A stretch of 64,000 nt of DNA from Dactylellina haptotyla. Lineage: Eukaryota; Ascomycota; Orbiliomycetes; Orbiliales; Orbiliaceae. The notes beneath the pieces were generated by a model. That model was not told the DNA's origin. It was given only the letters and a program-made list of their open reading frames with translations, and made no database searches. A program made the position numbers and the translations under genes. The stretch's first letter is position 1, and every line of letters starts with the position of its first letter. Below are positions 46,526 through 58,669 of this stretch, in pieces. Location of the stretch: contig CM062379.1 of assembly GCA_031310005.1 (NCBI GenBank), positions 1-64,000 on the forward strand, read 5' to 3'.

Positions 46526-49500
46526 GTTGAATCACACAATAGTTTTCTTCAATGTGATGCTGGTCGTTGTTTGGCTCGCTGATCGCAAGTTGCAGAATAT
46601 GGAATCAAAGGAGTGCTGAATTGGCAAAATACCTACCAATTTCGATTGTGTATCGAGGAGGTAGTCGGTAGTATAACTGCCTTATCAAAAGCTAATTGTT
46701 CTGAACATGAGAACGTCAAGGCACTGGTGAGACGGTTATCTATTCCTCGCTGTTATCCATTGGAAATCATCACGACGACGCCCTGTACCAGTCTCCCATC
46801 ATCTGACAGAGCTTTGGTTCAAGAAATCTGAGCTTTTTGCAAGATTGTCCTTTGTGGTAGCCCTCTCCCATAAAAGGTCCCACCTTCTATTAATATCAGT
46901 AGGCATCGGTTGTGGAGATCCGTATACCGCCGCTTTTCTGATATCTTGCTAACACTGACCGCCATAGGCGCCGCTCCCAGGCAATATATGAAGGATATGT
47001 AGTGCCACATCGAGCTGCATGCACATGTGTAAGAATATTTTACCCAGGTAGCTGTCTCTACAGAAGGAACAGGGAGAACTGCAACCGAAAATAACTTCGT
47101 TTTTTAAGAGACTGGCATTTAGCGAAGTTTTGAAGATGGCTCGATGCTAAGCGGAGGAATAGATTGGTCCACCTAGGCTCGGGTAATATTTTGGGGTTTG
47201 ATTACAAGTATTGATCTTCGGATCAACTAGCCGAAACGCTTGAAACTCGGAATACTACTCTATATTAACTGGTTTTCTCAGTCTATAGATCTAGGCTGGG
47301 TCTAGCCAGTTGTTGATGAGCTCGATAATTCGGTTTTACTACAAATTTCTCTATCTGCGAGTTCCAAGTTAGCAAGGTTATCCAGAAGGCTACCCTGACC
47401 GTACTGTGTTACCGAGGTAGCATTTAAATGTAATCAAGGGCAGAAATTGGTTCATGTCGCGTGTATGCTTAAGTGGTGCCTTTTTCTTTATGAGCACAAT
47501 TTGCGATCAACGCGTCTCCGAAATCTAGTTTTTCAGATTCTTTTGGATACCTTGCTCCTCACTTGATCCGGAGGTCTAGAGAGGCAACATGATAAACTTC
47601 GAATTGTACCGAACAAACCAATTGTCTTAGCCCCTAGCACACCTTGCAGGCCATTATATTACGCGTGGGAACAATCGCTTCCTTCCCTGAGGCGTCATGC
47701 TCCTGGTGTTGTGACCAACCTAAAAATCTATTCTGTAACCGAAAGACTCTAGGTTTTGAGTTAGTTGGGATTTGTGGTCGGTTATACTAGCAATTTAAAG
47801 ATATTTTTCCCCCGTTCAAAATGGAAGGCAATTTAGCGAATCTACCAAGAAGAACCTGTAAACGAACCGCTAGATCTCTCAAATTTTGGGCCCGTGCTCG
47901 AAGGCCAAACAAAAGCCTTTGAACCAAACCAAACGTACACGTACAACGTTCGAGGCTAGGCGAAACAGGTTACTCTAAAATCCATGAATAAGGAATCTCA
48001 AGCTTTTTTTCGTTCGCGCCTCAACACTCCGCTGCTTTCCCCCATAGTTCTCCAGAGAAAGGAGATAAAAAAAAACGTAACAATCACACTCCACGAAAGC
48101 AAAAACCACGAGCAGGTCCACAAAAACTTTATTAGCGAAAACCCCTTCCCCAACCCGTCCTATGCAGCAAGACAAAGAAACATAAAGCAACCTAAGATAT
48201 AGGATACCGATCACTAAAGGGATAAAGAAAGTACGGGATGGTGGTAGTGGCATTTACACGATATTGTCTGCTTCTTGTTCAAGTGCTAGTATATCTGGGA
48301 TTCAACCTTCTCAGTCTTGTTGCTTTACAAAATTCTGCGATACGTGGTAAGATTGTAACGCTTACAATTTTTTATTTTATATTTGCATAGACGGCAATGA
48401 ATAGACTTGACCCCTTTTTGATAGAATGATCTCTTGCGTAAAGAAGTGGCAGCCTTTTTATCGCTGAGAAATATAGAGTAAGATTGGAACCAGTCCAAAT
48501 TGCAACCTATAGTTGAGTCGTTACATCTGATTGGGGCTTGGGTGCAACTTCTTCCATTAACTACCAACCATATCATTAAATCGAGATCAGACAAATATCA
48601 CAACCTTAAGATATTTAAGACGATCCAACTTTATGACAAGCTGTGATAACTCTCCTTCGTCAGTATTCAATCTATGTTACGCCGTTCTCGTTGGAGAAAG
48701 CTCTTCGCTTTGCAGGCGGATTTTCGGTGTCATCTAGAAAAGTTTCCCATAGCTTTTAGCTGTGGCTTTTAATGTGAATGGGTGGCAGATCCATCTTTAA
48801 AATATCTACGGGCTAGTCTAAACTAACTTACTGTGGCTACTTAAAATTTTCGGTCTGACTTCCGAGATAAATTTCTATGCAATGCACGTAGTTGTGCATC
48901 GCAACTAATATCCCATATGGTATTGTCGGTGCCGGAATATTCCAATTACAGCAGTTGACTTTAGGTTTACAAAGCTGTCGGCATTTAGATTCCAAACGCA
49001 CTTGCAGAACATCTGGTTGATCACAGATGCTCAGTAACTCTAAATGGTTAAATAACCCTATTTTATGCAGGACGTAGTTTATATCATCAGCGCTATATAT
49101 TTCAATCGTAACCCTGCTAAACTTTTGTCGCTTTGATTTGTATACTGGCCAGGACGCGATTATCCGAAGGCGAATCCGACACCTTCCATGACCCAATTAT
49201 ATATATTGCCAAGCCCTAAATTATATTTTATATTGGCTTGATGAACCTGGATCTGGATAAAAACTCGAGATTCAACACATATTTATTCTATCCTCTTATA
49301 CTTGCTGCATCAGGCGCGCATCTGCAGCCTACTTCACTTGCTCGCCTACAGCATAAGACTGGATTATGTACAACTCGGACACCTGTGAAAGCAGACTTGA
49401 CATTGCTCATTCAACCGGATGGGTCTAAATACAGTCAACCGAGGAGCTACCAGCAACCCTACGCGTTACCGAGTGTAACATTGACGGTCGACAACAAACC

Positions 49501-49770
49501 TTAATCCTTTCCTGTGCTACCGAATGCCTAGAACGGACCAAAGTAGTCTAAATCCCCGTTTCGATTATAAGCGTGTTTGTGGCAAAGGTCCGCGTGAAAC
49601 GACTCGGCTCTGCCTATCGGTTAGGTATCCTGATTCGCTTGCTCCTTCCACCCAATTGGCGGACCGACACAATAATGCTGTTGAATTGCTGAACAAATGT
49701 GTTGTTCCTATTTACAGCATCTCGTCACCCAGCTACTCATACTTCCATATCGAAAGCACGTCCCTCCAAA

Positions 49771-49786
49771 ATATAAATATAAATAG
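49771..49786 (+). promoter_or_regulatory. Probable TATA region
   Basis: ATATAAATATAAATAG lies about 135 bp upstream of ATG 49918, a typical fungal distance, and just before a C/T-rich leader. Confidence 0.5.
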
Positions 49787-49917
49787 AGGTTGTATTCCTT
49801 AACACCTCATGTCAATAATTTTGCAGTCAGTCCTCGCCTACTATACCGGTATCACACTCATTACACCACATTCGTTCGTTCTCATAGAACTGTCGCTCTC
49901 TTCTCTAATCTTAAAAG

Positions 49918-51102
49918 ATGCATCTCAAATTTAGCCTTACCGGCGCTATTGTGCTCCTAAACATGGCCTCACACATCTCAGGCCATGCTTGCTTCATCGG
50001 AGCCAAGGGAAACGCGCCTGGTTCACGTAACGGTAAGGGGCTTGGTGTCATTGATACCACTCCTCGCACAGGTACCACTCAACTACCCTTCCAGCGGGAT
50101 GTCTCTGTGTTTTCAAACCCAATCGTTCCTTGGTCCAAGCCGAAATGCTGGAGTAAGAAATGTTGCAAAAAAGGCAAATATGCCTGCTATGCGAATAAGT
50201 ATTACAAAGCAGTTCCCCGCAAGAAGTGGAAGAACGGTTGTGGGGCGACACTCTTCAACATGAACATTTGGGCGAGAGATAAGAAGCCGAAATCTTGGGC
50301 GAAGGCCAAGTATTCTAATGCTCGCAAAAATGTTTGGTGGTATCAACAGCGCGCCCCAAAGGCGGCGATGGTTGATATCCCAAAGGAAATTGGACAGCTA
50401 ATCCGCAGCAATCGACTTCCGACGGCGACCGCCGGTGGCCATCTCAAACTAACGCTTTTCCAAGTTAACGCTGATGGTGGTGGGCCATACAAGTGTAAAC
50501 TAGATATGGGTGGTAACGCCCAAGGATGGGATGGTTGGCTGCCAGTCAAAGGTCAGATTCCTGGAAACAAATCCGGTTATAAGCCATCGTTCAACAAATA
50601 CAGCAAGAAGAGATGGAATATGGTTGTTAAACTACCAAAAAATTTGAATTGCAAGGGGACATACTCCGGTATATCCAATGTCTGCATTGTTCGATGTGAG
50701 AACAAAGCGAAGAATGGTCCCTTTGGTGGCTGTATTGCATTTCAGCAATGGAAACCGCAAAAGCCCACTCCTATCCCAGAGCCACCGATCATCGACAATG
50801 GCTATGAAACCGAGCCATCAGTTCCCGATAATCAAAATGATTATACTGAATACAATGATGATCCTCAAACTGTTGATACATCCAAAAACGGCGAGACTGA
50901 TCTGTACAAACGAGCTTTGAACGGTACCATGGACGACGAATCCGACGATAGCTTGGATATTGATGGAGATGATCAGAATGACGACGGCGAGTCCGAAGAT
51001 CCTGATAGTGAGGATGCTGGCGACCCAGCAAGCGAAGAAGAACCCGATGATTCTTCTGATGGCGATGATGGTGTTCCAGCAGGCAAGCTTCAGTTCAACT
51101 AG
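49918..51102 (+). CDS. Egh16-like secreted virulence-family protein with acidic tail
   Basis: Intact 394-residue frame. The signal peptide covers residues 1-22 (ends HISG) and the mature chain begins with histidine (HACFIGAKGN), as in the Egh16/MAS family and in LPMO-like folds. The core (about 23-280) keeps TPRTGT, PFQRD, GCGAT and a C-rich pattern (KCWSKKCCKKG, CIVRCENKAKNGPFGGC). It is unusually Lys-rich. The C-terminal 110 residues are Asp/Glu/Ser-rich and probably disordered, where homologues often carry Ser/Thr-rich tails. Egh16-like proteins are secreted during host penetration or on insect/nematode contact; no enzymatic activity can be claimed. The family call rests on the motif order and the N-terminal His. 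Confidence 0.72.
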   Translation: MHLKFSLTGAIVLLNMASHISGHACFIGAKGNAPGSRNGKGLGVIDTTPRTGTTQLPFQRDVSVFSNPIVPWSKPKCWSKKCCKKGKYACYANKYYKAVPRKKWKNGCGATLFNMNIWARDKKPKSWAKAKYSNARKNVWWYQQRAPKAAMVDIPKEIGQLIRSNRLPTATAGGHLKLTLFQVNADGGGPYKCKLDMGGNAQGWDGWLPVKGQIPGNKSGYKPSFNKYSKKRWNMVVKLPKNLNCKGTYSGISNVCIVRCENKAKNGPFGGCIAFQQWKPQKPTPIPEPPIIDNGYETEPSVPDNQNDYTEYNDDPQTVDTSKNGETDLYKRALNGTMDDESDDSLDIDGDDQNDDGESEDPDSEDAGDPASEEEPDDSSDGDDGVPAGKLQFN

Positions 51103-51836
51103 AATATTCAATAGCTGTTTAATTTGCTGGCCTAAGCAGACTTTGTTTCCCTGTTACTTCTGGAGATGATGATATGAGTTATGTACACAAGTAGCATGTG
51201 CGAGCCGGCCTGTATCCTGCTGGCCTGTATCCTGCTGGCCGTTAGAGCACAACGTAGGTGTAAATATATTTCAAATATCAAACAAAACACTGCTATCCTC
51301 CGCCTGTTGGCTTTGTGGCACAAATTTTTTAGAATAGTTTTGTTTATGCGGCCGAACACTACTATGGTAAAGGAATCATAGGCTATCTACAAATTTAGCC
51401 TGTGCTTAATGAGACTAATCAATCGTTGAAATCCTCTGGGGCGACCATTGAGTCTATCATCACTAAATAAGTTTATCGGTCGGGGGTTCCACTATGTCAA
51501 TATTTTACTATTGCAGACGCGTTGTGTTGCATGAATCGCGCATAGAATTTAAGGGCACATGCGCACACCTCGCAACATTCAGTTAGTACGCATCCAAAGC
51601 GAGATGCAAAGAGGTTCTGGTCTGCTGCCAGCCAGTAATATCAAGTATTAAAAGTCTCTTTTTCTACTAACCGAGAAAAAAGAATTTGCGTTCGTTGAAA
51701 GTGAAAATGAAGAAAGGCAAATTTTTACTTCCGGATCATCAAAAACAAGGGAGTGCCTGAATCACCATCATCACTCTTGTAGACCATCACAAAGCGAGTC
51801 GTTCATCTGTCAAACAGCTCATACAAAAGTCGCGTC
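51103..51836. other. Intergenic with short tandem repeat
   Basis: About 730 bp. It contains the 15-bp direct repeat at 51207-51240. No gene is seen; the right end is the promoter of the BBE-like oxidase. Confidence 0.5.
51207..51240. repeat. 15-bp tandem duplication
   Basis: GGCCTGTATCCTGCT occurs twice exactly in tandem, then GGCC. Short intergenic duplication. Confidence 0.75.
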
Positions 51837-53309
51837 ATGGTTGTCACAATCTTCCTTCTTTGCTTCCAGCTTATCACTCGCTGCTATGGCGCGGGGATCC
51901 CGGGGCCGGCTGCATGTGCCAATTTGACCGGTTCTCTTGGTATCACCAAAGTCTCCAGCAACCCGCTGAGTCTTAGATACATCTCAACCAGGCAAGATTA
52001 CTGGAACACGCTGCAAAGCCGCTACCAGCCATCCTGCGTCGTTTACCCAAAGTCTGCGCGTGATGTATCCATCGCACTACAGGCTATTCGAGCGTCCGGA
52101 AGTCGCTTCGCCATCAAAGCTGGCGGCCACAACCCGAACGACTTCTTCTCATCGGTAGATCAAGGCGTCCTTATCGACTTGGGCTCGCTGAATGCAATAT
52201 ATTACAACGCGACCTCTACCCTCGCGACGTATGAACCTGGGAGCATATTCGGCGACCTTTATGCCTACTATGCACAGTTCGGGCGCACCATCCTTGGGCC
52301 GACTATGGGTGGAGTTGGTACCGGCTCAGCCCTCGGCGGTGGTTCCAGTTACCTGTCGCCGCAATACGGAATGGCCTGCGACAACTTTCGTGAGCTAGAG
52401 GTCGTCCTCCCCAACGGCGAAATCGTAATTGCATCTCCAGAATCCAATGCCGATCTTTTTTTTGCTCTCCGCGGGGGCGGGGGCAACGCGTACGGTGTTG
52501 TCACTAAGTATACAGTTCAAAGCCGTCCCGCTGGGCAATTCTATTCCGGCAATGTCATATATCTATTCGAACAAACCGATGCTGTCGCTCTTGCTATCAA
52601 CAACTTTATGCAGTATAATGCAGATCCCAAAGCGAGTATCGTGGCAACATATCTTAAGCTACCGACGCCAGGTCTAGGCTTAAATCTCGATGAGGCGATT
52701 CTTGCGTTTCTTGTTTACGATGGACTCGACCCCGGTGATGCTTTCACCAATTTCACAAACATTCCTCATATAGTAGAAACCATGGCCATCCGAACGTACC
52801 CACAAGTAATCGATATGCCGATCCCTTATCTCGCCCAGCTAACACGCGGGAACAACATTTTCCGTGTGGGCGTGCACCGATCTGACGATAACAGTTATGA
52901 AGTGGCTCTTCAACGATGGCGAGATTGGGCTGAATCGAATAAAGGCTCGTATCAACTTCTCGCATTTAATTACGAACCCGTTCCTCAATCGTTGACGAAT
53001 GCGAGTAGGGCCCAGAATGGCGGCAATGCGATGCAAATGCCTGATGGGCCTTGGTTTTGGGTTAGCTATATCCTCATGACCCCGCCTTTGTTGCCTCAAA
53101 GCAATTACGATAGATTGCAATCCAGCTTCCGCGCGATGGTCGAGTCTGTTGGTAATGCGGAAGGACTTCCTCTCTTCATCAACGACGCCAATGCCGATCA
53201 GAACCCACTGTCAACGTTCTCTACATATCCGCAGCTGCAAATAATCAAGAATAAGTATGATCCATATCATTTTTTCAGTAGGAAGACTGGGGGATGGTTT
53301 TCTACGTGA
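51837..53309 (+). CDS. Secreted FAD-linked oxidase (berberine-bridge-enzyme type)
   Basis: Intact 490-residue single-exon frame. The signal peptide covers about residues 1-18. A PCMH-type FAD-binding domain follows: VVYPKSARDVSIALQ, then KAGGHNPN with His98, the residue that covalently binds FAD in this family. Further on are GVGTGSALGGGSSYLS, YGMACDN and the ADLFFALRGGGGN motif. The C-terminal BBE-like segment ends with KYDPYHFFSRKTGG, close to the usual NKYDP..FF. The family oxidises alcohols or sugars or performs ring closures in secondary metabolism. Signal peptide plus family suggest an extracellular carbohydrate or lactone oxidase, but the substrate is unknown. Confidence 0.88.
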   Translation: MVVTIFLLCFQLITRCYGAGIPGPAACANLTGSLGITKVSSNPLSLRYISTRQDYWNTLQSRYQPSCVVYPKSARDVSIALQAIRASGSRFAIKAGGHNPNDFFSSVDQGVLIDLGSLNAIYYNATSTLATYEPGSIFGDLYAYYAQFGRTILGPTMGGVGTGSALGGGSSYLSPQYGMACDNFRELEVVLPNGEIVIASPESNADLFFALRGGGGNAYGVVTKYTVQSRPAGQFYSGNVIYLFEQTDAVALAINNFMQYNADPKASIVATYLKLPTPGLGLNLDEAILAFLVYDGLDPGDAFTNFTNIPHIVETMAIRTYPQVIDMPIPYLAQLTRGNNIFRVGVHRSDDNSYEVALQRWRDWAESNKGSYQLLAFNYEPVPQSLTNASRAQNGGNAMQMPDGPWFWVSYILMTPPLLPQSNYDRLQSSFRAMVESVGNAEGLPLFINDANADQNPLSTFSTYPQLQIIKNKYDPYHFFSRKTGGWFST

Positions 53310-53830
53310 TCATGTCCCGCATTAGAACATCCTTGGAATATATATATACAAAAACTTTCTATTTACTAGCAAATGCTACTATTCACGCTCCTAGATTCCA
53401 TTAGGATTTACTTCCTAGCTGTTAATAGGACTGTCAAGCTGCCGTTAGTCTTATGAACTCAATCATGAAGCCATTGACAACCTGGGTTCAACCACTCAAA
53501 GTTTGTTGACTTAATTTTAAGTTAACATTGCGGCCGGATCACCCCCCTCCGTTACCAGAGCAGTTTAAATCTGCAAGGAATATTCCTTATAGCGAAAATT
53601 ATCCTAGCCTTTAGGATATCAAAAGAGCTCTCCGCTCGACATCATCTATGTATCAGGCAGCATCCCTAAACAGTTTCCTTTTTCGGCAATGTAAGACGTG
53701 TTCTTACCCCGCACCTCAGCATATAGTACCTAGAGACACCCCAAAGCTTTCGACTAAAGTTCTCTAGGATAGATTATTTACTCTCTTTGCCTCATCATTG
53801 CACATCCACATCCGAGTACCTCCAACCAAC
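53310..53830. other. Intergenic
   Basis: About 520 bp between two plus-strand genes. No gene or repeat is seen. A frame reaches up to TTG 53798, but the ATG at 53831 is taken as the start of the next gene. Confidence 0.5.
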
Positions 53831-54781
53831 ATGCATATAATAAAAGTCCCTCGCGCCGGGGTCTGGTGCCCCGCTGTGACCTTCTTCGATTCGAGCAGTG
53901 GAAAACTTGACCTCGAGTCGCAAGAAAAATACTTCAAATATCTCTCTAATTCGGGTCTTGCCGGTCTAGTTGTTCTCGGTTCTAATGCGGAAGCTCAACT
54001 CTTAACCCGTGAAGAGCGGAGTAGCGTCATGACTGCGGCTCGAAAAGCCGTTGGTCCCGACTATCCCCTCATCTGCGGCGTTAGCGGTTTTTCGGTTGTT
54101 CAAACTTTAGAATACATTTCGGACGCGGTTGAGGCGGGGGCCGACTTTGGCCTGTTACTCCCAGCGGCGTATTACGGCGCCTCGGCAACAACTAAAGAAG
54201 TTATAAAGTCCTTTTATAACGAAGTTGCGCAGAAAAGTGAACTGCCGATTGTAATTTACAACTTTCCAGGGATATGTAACGGCGTGGATTTGGACTCCGA
54301 CACCATAGCAGCAATCGCGAAGAGCAATCCTGGGAAAATCGTGGGCGTCAAGCTGACCTGCGGCAGCGTAGCCAAAATCACAAGGCTCACTGCGGAACTC
54401 TCCCCAGAAGTGTTTTCAACGTTTGGCGGTCAGTCCGATTTTTTAATTGGTGGCCTCGCGGTTGGCAGCGCCGGATGTGTTGCTGCTTTCTCCAACATAT
54501 TTCCAAAAACTATTTCGCGGATTTATGAACTCTATACGAGCGGAAAGATAACTGAAGCATTAGAGCTGCACAAGCAAGCTGCTTTGGCAGAGCCCCCGAT
54601 CAAAATGGGAATCGCAAGTACGAAATACGCTGTCAGCCAGTATAGTGCGAAGGACGCTGGTATCGAGAACGCAGAGGCGAAATTAATGCCGAGGAAGCCG
54701 TATATACCAGTTAACGATAGTATAAAGGCTACGATACGGACGGCAATGGGCAATGTAGCTAAGATTGAGAGAACTCTTTAA
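53831..54781 (+). CDS. DapA/DHDPS-family aldolase
   Basis: A 316-residue frame from ATG 53831; the reading frame extends to TTG 53798, but ATG is preferred. (beta/alpha)8-barrel class I aldolase motifs: GLVVLGSNAEA (GTTGE-like loop, about 46-54), YNFPG with Tyr143 and the Schiff-base lysine Lys174 in GVKLTCG. There is no signal peptide, so it is cytosolic. In fungi this family includes 2-keto-3-deoxy acid aldolases such as L-threo-3-deoxy-hexulosonate aldolase of galacturonate catabolism, and 4-hydroxy-2-oxoglutarate aldolase. Sequence alone does not choose between them. Near glycosidase genes, a sugar-acid role is attractive but unproven. Confidence 0.85.
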   Translation: MHIIKVPRAGVWCPAVTFFDSSSGKLDLESQEKYFKYLSNSGLAGLVVLGSNAEAQLLTREERSSVMTAARKAVGPDYPLICGVSGFSVVQTLEYISDAVEAGADFGLLLPAAYYGASATTKEVIKSFYNEVAQKSELPIVIYNFPGICNGVDLDSDTIAAIAKSNPGKIVGVKLTCGSVAKITRLTAELSPEVFSTFGGQSDFLIGGLAVGSAGCVAAFSNIFPKTISRIYELYTSGKITEALELHKQAALAEPPIKMGIASTKYAVSQYSAKDAGIENAEAKLMPRKPYIPVNDSIKATIRTAMGNVAKIERTL

Positions 54782-56023
54782 AAGAGAATCCTTTAGTATA
54801 TTATTACCTGCAGCTAGTCTTCCACGAAACCACTTCAAACCCTCAGCTCTATTTCAGCGCACATACCGGATATTGATACCCATTCAGCACAAAATTTACC
54901 GCATCAATGAATGTATACAAGACTCTTCGGACTTAGCTATTAGATATTGATAAGCAGTAATATATGGCCATTTTGTAATATAACCCCGTTTTGAAAGGCG
55001 AGATAGGCAAAACTGGCTTCTGCCAACAAAAGGCTGAAGTACAGGGCCACGATGACAAGGTTTTAGCCATTTTATTTTTAGATAGAATTCTGCTTAATTA
55101 AGTTATAGTAGACTAGTTTCGCGAACTCAAAACAAATTACATGAGTTTTTATATTTATTAGTGCATGGGATCCTCATACCCGAGTACCCAAGAGACGGGA
55201 TTCTTGACGAAGATTTGTCAGGCTTTGTCGTGTTTTATCGATTTTTTCGAACAAAACTCGGAGTTTTAAAGTGCCCTTTGTGCAAATTGAAAACAGGAAT
55301 ACCTAAAGCCGCGTAAGTGAAAAAAGGATCTAGTAAAGGCTGTGTTGTCAATCAAGCGCCTCTCAGGCCATGGCCAACGGCACGCTCTCTAATTGGAACG
55401 TACTTGAGGAATATCAGGCTGGATTTTAGCATTGAGACCTGGTAAAGAGCAATTGCACTCTGTAGTGGAGATGGCATGGCGAACTAATATAATCCTATTC
55501 TTCGGATTGGAAAGCACTTTAGTGTTCCTTTTATCCACCTGTTGCCGACCGTTACACTTACTGGAGGTTAAGTTCCCGTTAGTGATCGATAACCTCGACG
55601 CGAATTGATAACACCGGAAACCTACTGTTGGCTGGTCGAAAGGCTAAAAGTGGACAGGGTCCATCAACATCAGACATGCACCCTGTCAGACGGGAGGGTT
55701 TCCCATCTGCGTTAGCGCTGACGAGATTCTGCAAAGATAATTCTGGGCCCGCTGAGCGGCGTGCTGGGCGAAGCTTAACCGGGAGAACTTTCACTCAACT
55801 GGGCCGCCCAGCGACCTTTCATCAGTGATCCCACCCCGGCTATCAACAGACATGCGCATGCAGCGCGATGTAGTAATCACAGAAATCGACCCCAGTCGTC
55901 ATTCGGGAATTGCGTGATTGGCTGTGTTTCGATTCGCATTCAGTAATAAATTGTATATGAATCGAGGACGCGGCTCCTCAGTTCTCCTCGAACAACATCC
56001 GGTTCCCCAGGTCTTTAGTCAGA
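54782..56023. other. Intergenic, about 1.2 kb
   Basis: No supported gene. Short overlapping frames on both strands at about 55579-55828 are mutual shadows. The right end is the promoter of the WSC-domain gene. Confidence 0.45.
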
Positions 56024-58463
56024 ATGCGTTTCAGAGCCTTTTTGCAGCTAGTCGCCCTTTCGCATTGGGTTGGCCGTCTCAACGCGCAGAGTGCGGAGTG
56101 TGCAACAGTCGCCAACGGCTGCGACGGCGGTTCGAATAACCAGGCCGGGATCTCCAGTGCGATCGCGAGATTCCAAGATGGACTTGTCTACGGCGGTGGA
56201 TACGAACCCATCATTATGTCGTCGGCCCTGCAAGGGTCCAATCTAGCCATGATTACTTACCTTTGCAATGATGGCTCTTCACCACCACAACTAGAGGGAT
56301 CGGTCATACGTTCAAAGTACGTTCGGAGTTGTATATTTCTAAGACAATTGACTGATAGATTGGTCTGCACTAGCATCCAAAAGATACTCTCGTGCCCGAA
56401 CCAATGCGGGGGGGTTTCCGTTGATGACAACTGCGGGTTCGGCGTGCTTGTTGCCAGCAACGCGGCCAACATTGATTGCTTCTCCAAGGCTGTCAACGTC
56501 GTACCCCAAGGTGCCGCTCCGAGCTGGGTTCCTGCCGTCGGGTCTTACAAGAATCCCGTCTGCCTCTTCGATAGCCCGGGCGCTCGTGTGCTCACCGATG
56601 GGAGCGCCACTGCTGATGACATGACGGTCGAGAAATGCGCGGACCTGGCTGCCGCGGACGGCTACGCATACTTTGGCGTGGAGTTTGGCGTGTAAGAACC
56701 GCATCCCAAATATATACATAAAAATGCTCACGAACACATCAGCGAATGCTACTGGGGCGATGTCCAGACGAACCCGGAGCAGTCGGCCCAGGACAATTGC
56801 AACCAGCCCTGCGCGGGTAACCCGGGCGAAATCTGCGGTGCCGGCAATCGCATCCTGCTGTACCGAAACAGCAACTCCGACTCCCTCAACAACGCCAAAA
56901 TCAGCGTGGACAACTACAACGGCAACCCCACCAGCACCTCTCTCGCACACGCTGCTCGCAACGCGATTGACCAAGCTTTGAATGGTATGGCCCCTCTTTA
57001 ACCTATATCGAGTGCGTCATTCTAACGTAATCAGACGCGTGGGATTTTTTTAATCAAATCACAAACGCCTTCGTGAAAACCGCGTCGGAGCAGCTGGTCC
57101 AGGATCTTACAGAGGCATCCGCTCTGGCGGCAGCGGTTGCATCTGCGGCAGCAGCAGCAGCTCTAGCTGACGCCATAGCCAAAGCGATCGGTTAGTTCGA
57201 GATTCTCCTTCTTCCTTTGCAACTTCTAACAAGGTATAGCATCCGAACAAGCCGTACAAGAAGCGAAAAATCAGAAGCCCACACAAACAATCACGGAAGG
57301 GCCTACGAGTACTCCCACAGAGACAAGCACTTCCACCTCTTCATCCAGCAGCTCTGCCTGCCCTCTCTGCGTCTCCTGTGCTGACGATCGACTTCCTGAG
57401 ATCGGTGATGATGATGGGAGGGTCAACGTGTTCAATGACCCGTCGGACTTCGAGGACCCGCCGGCCAAGAGACAGCTGGAGGAGAAACTCAATAAGCGCG
57501 CTAACGCTTTCAAAACAATCATGGTCTGCAGCAAATTATACTCAAGTAGGAGTTATTCAACTGGCACAAACAACAACCAGTATTATATCTACGGTTACAA
57601 ATATAGGGTCAGCACACAATCGACATGTGTTTGGAACTTCAACTTTCTCGCCTGGGATCCTTTACTAGGTGGCAGCCCGCCGGCCACGGAAGCCGGGTCA
57701 TACGATGGTAATGTCCTCAAATTATTAAAATAATTCACTCTACTAATTGTTTGCAGCGGAACATGCCTATGAAGCGCAAATGATATCCCAATTCGTCGAA
57801 TACGTTGGAACCGAATTAGACACGACTACTAAGCCGTGTAGGCCCGCAGGGCTGATCATGTTGTATCTTGCTCGAACAACACCTTTCCCGGGCCGCAGCA
57901 CACTTCCATTCAGTGGAGGCTCAGCACTCGCAGAGTTGATGCTTAATCTCCCCAGTGACACAACTGGCGATATGGTTGCCCTCGACAAAAACTTGAACAT
58001 TCTTAAAGCGGCAGTCTTCAACAGTGCGACAAATTCCTTCTCTACATCCAATCAAGCACCAGGAACGCTAGCAAAGGTGACCAGATTCGCAATGCTGCGC
58101 CAATACTTAGCAACGCCGAAGGTTACCAACATTTTCAAAACGGCAAGCGGGCGTATGCGTGCAACCTTACGCAAGCTTGACGTCGAAATCGCCACTTTAA
58201 GTCCAGGTTCGCGGCCAGGATTCTCCTTCGAAGATGAATACAGTACCTGGGAAGATGACTTCCTATTCTCACAGGGTGCCCTGGTCGAGGAAAATATGGA
58301 GTTTGGAGTTAACAGCGCCATCAATAAGCTTAGAACAGATACATCACTTGGAAGCCCGCAGCTGCGTAGTACTTTCGTCACACAGGTCCAGCAACGTACT
58401 GCGCCTGGGTCGCAAGCGTACCCCGCTGACTGGTTTGATTTAGATGATCTGCTGAGGCCTTGA
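56024..58463 (+). CDS. Secreted multidomain WSC protein (six exons)
   Basis: Exons 56024-56316, 56359-56691, 56743-56984, 57035-57190, 57240-57707 and 57757-58463 join in frame to 732 residues across GT-AG introns of 42, 51, 50, 49 and 49 bp. Intron 1 is in-frame (42 bp), so its removal is the least certain. The signal peptide is MRFRAFLQLVALSHWVGRLNA. An N-terminal Cys-containing region precedes a WSC domain at about 160-251 (YFGVEFGVECYWG, CAGNPGEICGAGNR); the usual CxC is CYW here, so one Cys is missing. A helical Ala-rich segment (about 290-345), a Ser/Thr linker and a C-terminal region with EHAYEAQMISQFVEY follow. The last resembles the tail of some fungal killer-type chitinases. WSC domains bind glycans. 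No catalytic domain is seen. Confidence 0.8.
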
Positions 58464-58669
58464 GTTATATATTGGTCCTTAGAGACTTTTATACATTGAA
58501 ATAACAATTTTAGTTAAATACAATATGTATCCAGCGTTAGGATGACATGTGAATTGAATTAAATCTACTTTTTTATATCTACTACCCTTACTGCTAGTAG
58601 TGACACCACATGCGAGCGAGAAGCAGGTAATAGAAACTTCAGGGTACAGCTGAACCCCTCGTCCGTGAC

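Larger units (their letters stand above)
46173..49917. other. Long intergenic stretch, about 3.7 kb
   Basis: No convincing gene. A 119-codon minus-strand frame at 48837-49196 begins at a TTG and has no recognisable domain; short plus-strand frames at 49238-49504 and 49524-49802 likewise. It contains the 12-bp tandem repeat at 46431-46525 and, at its right end, the promoter of the Egh16-like gene. Confidence 0.45.

Noticed and set aside
48837-49196. 119-codon minus-strand frame with Cys-rich end
   Set aside because: Begins at TTG, no domain and no splice-linked upstream exon.
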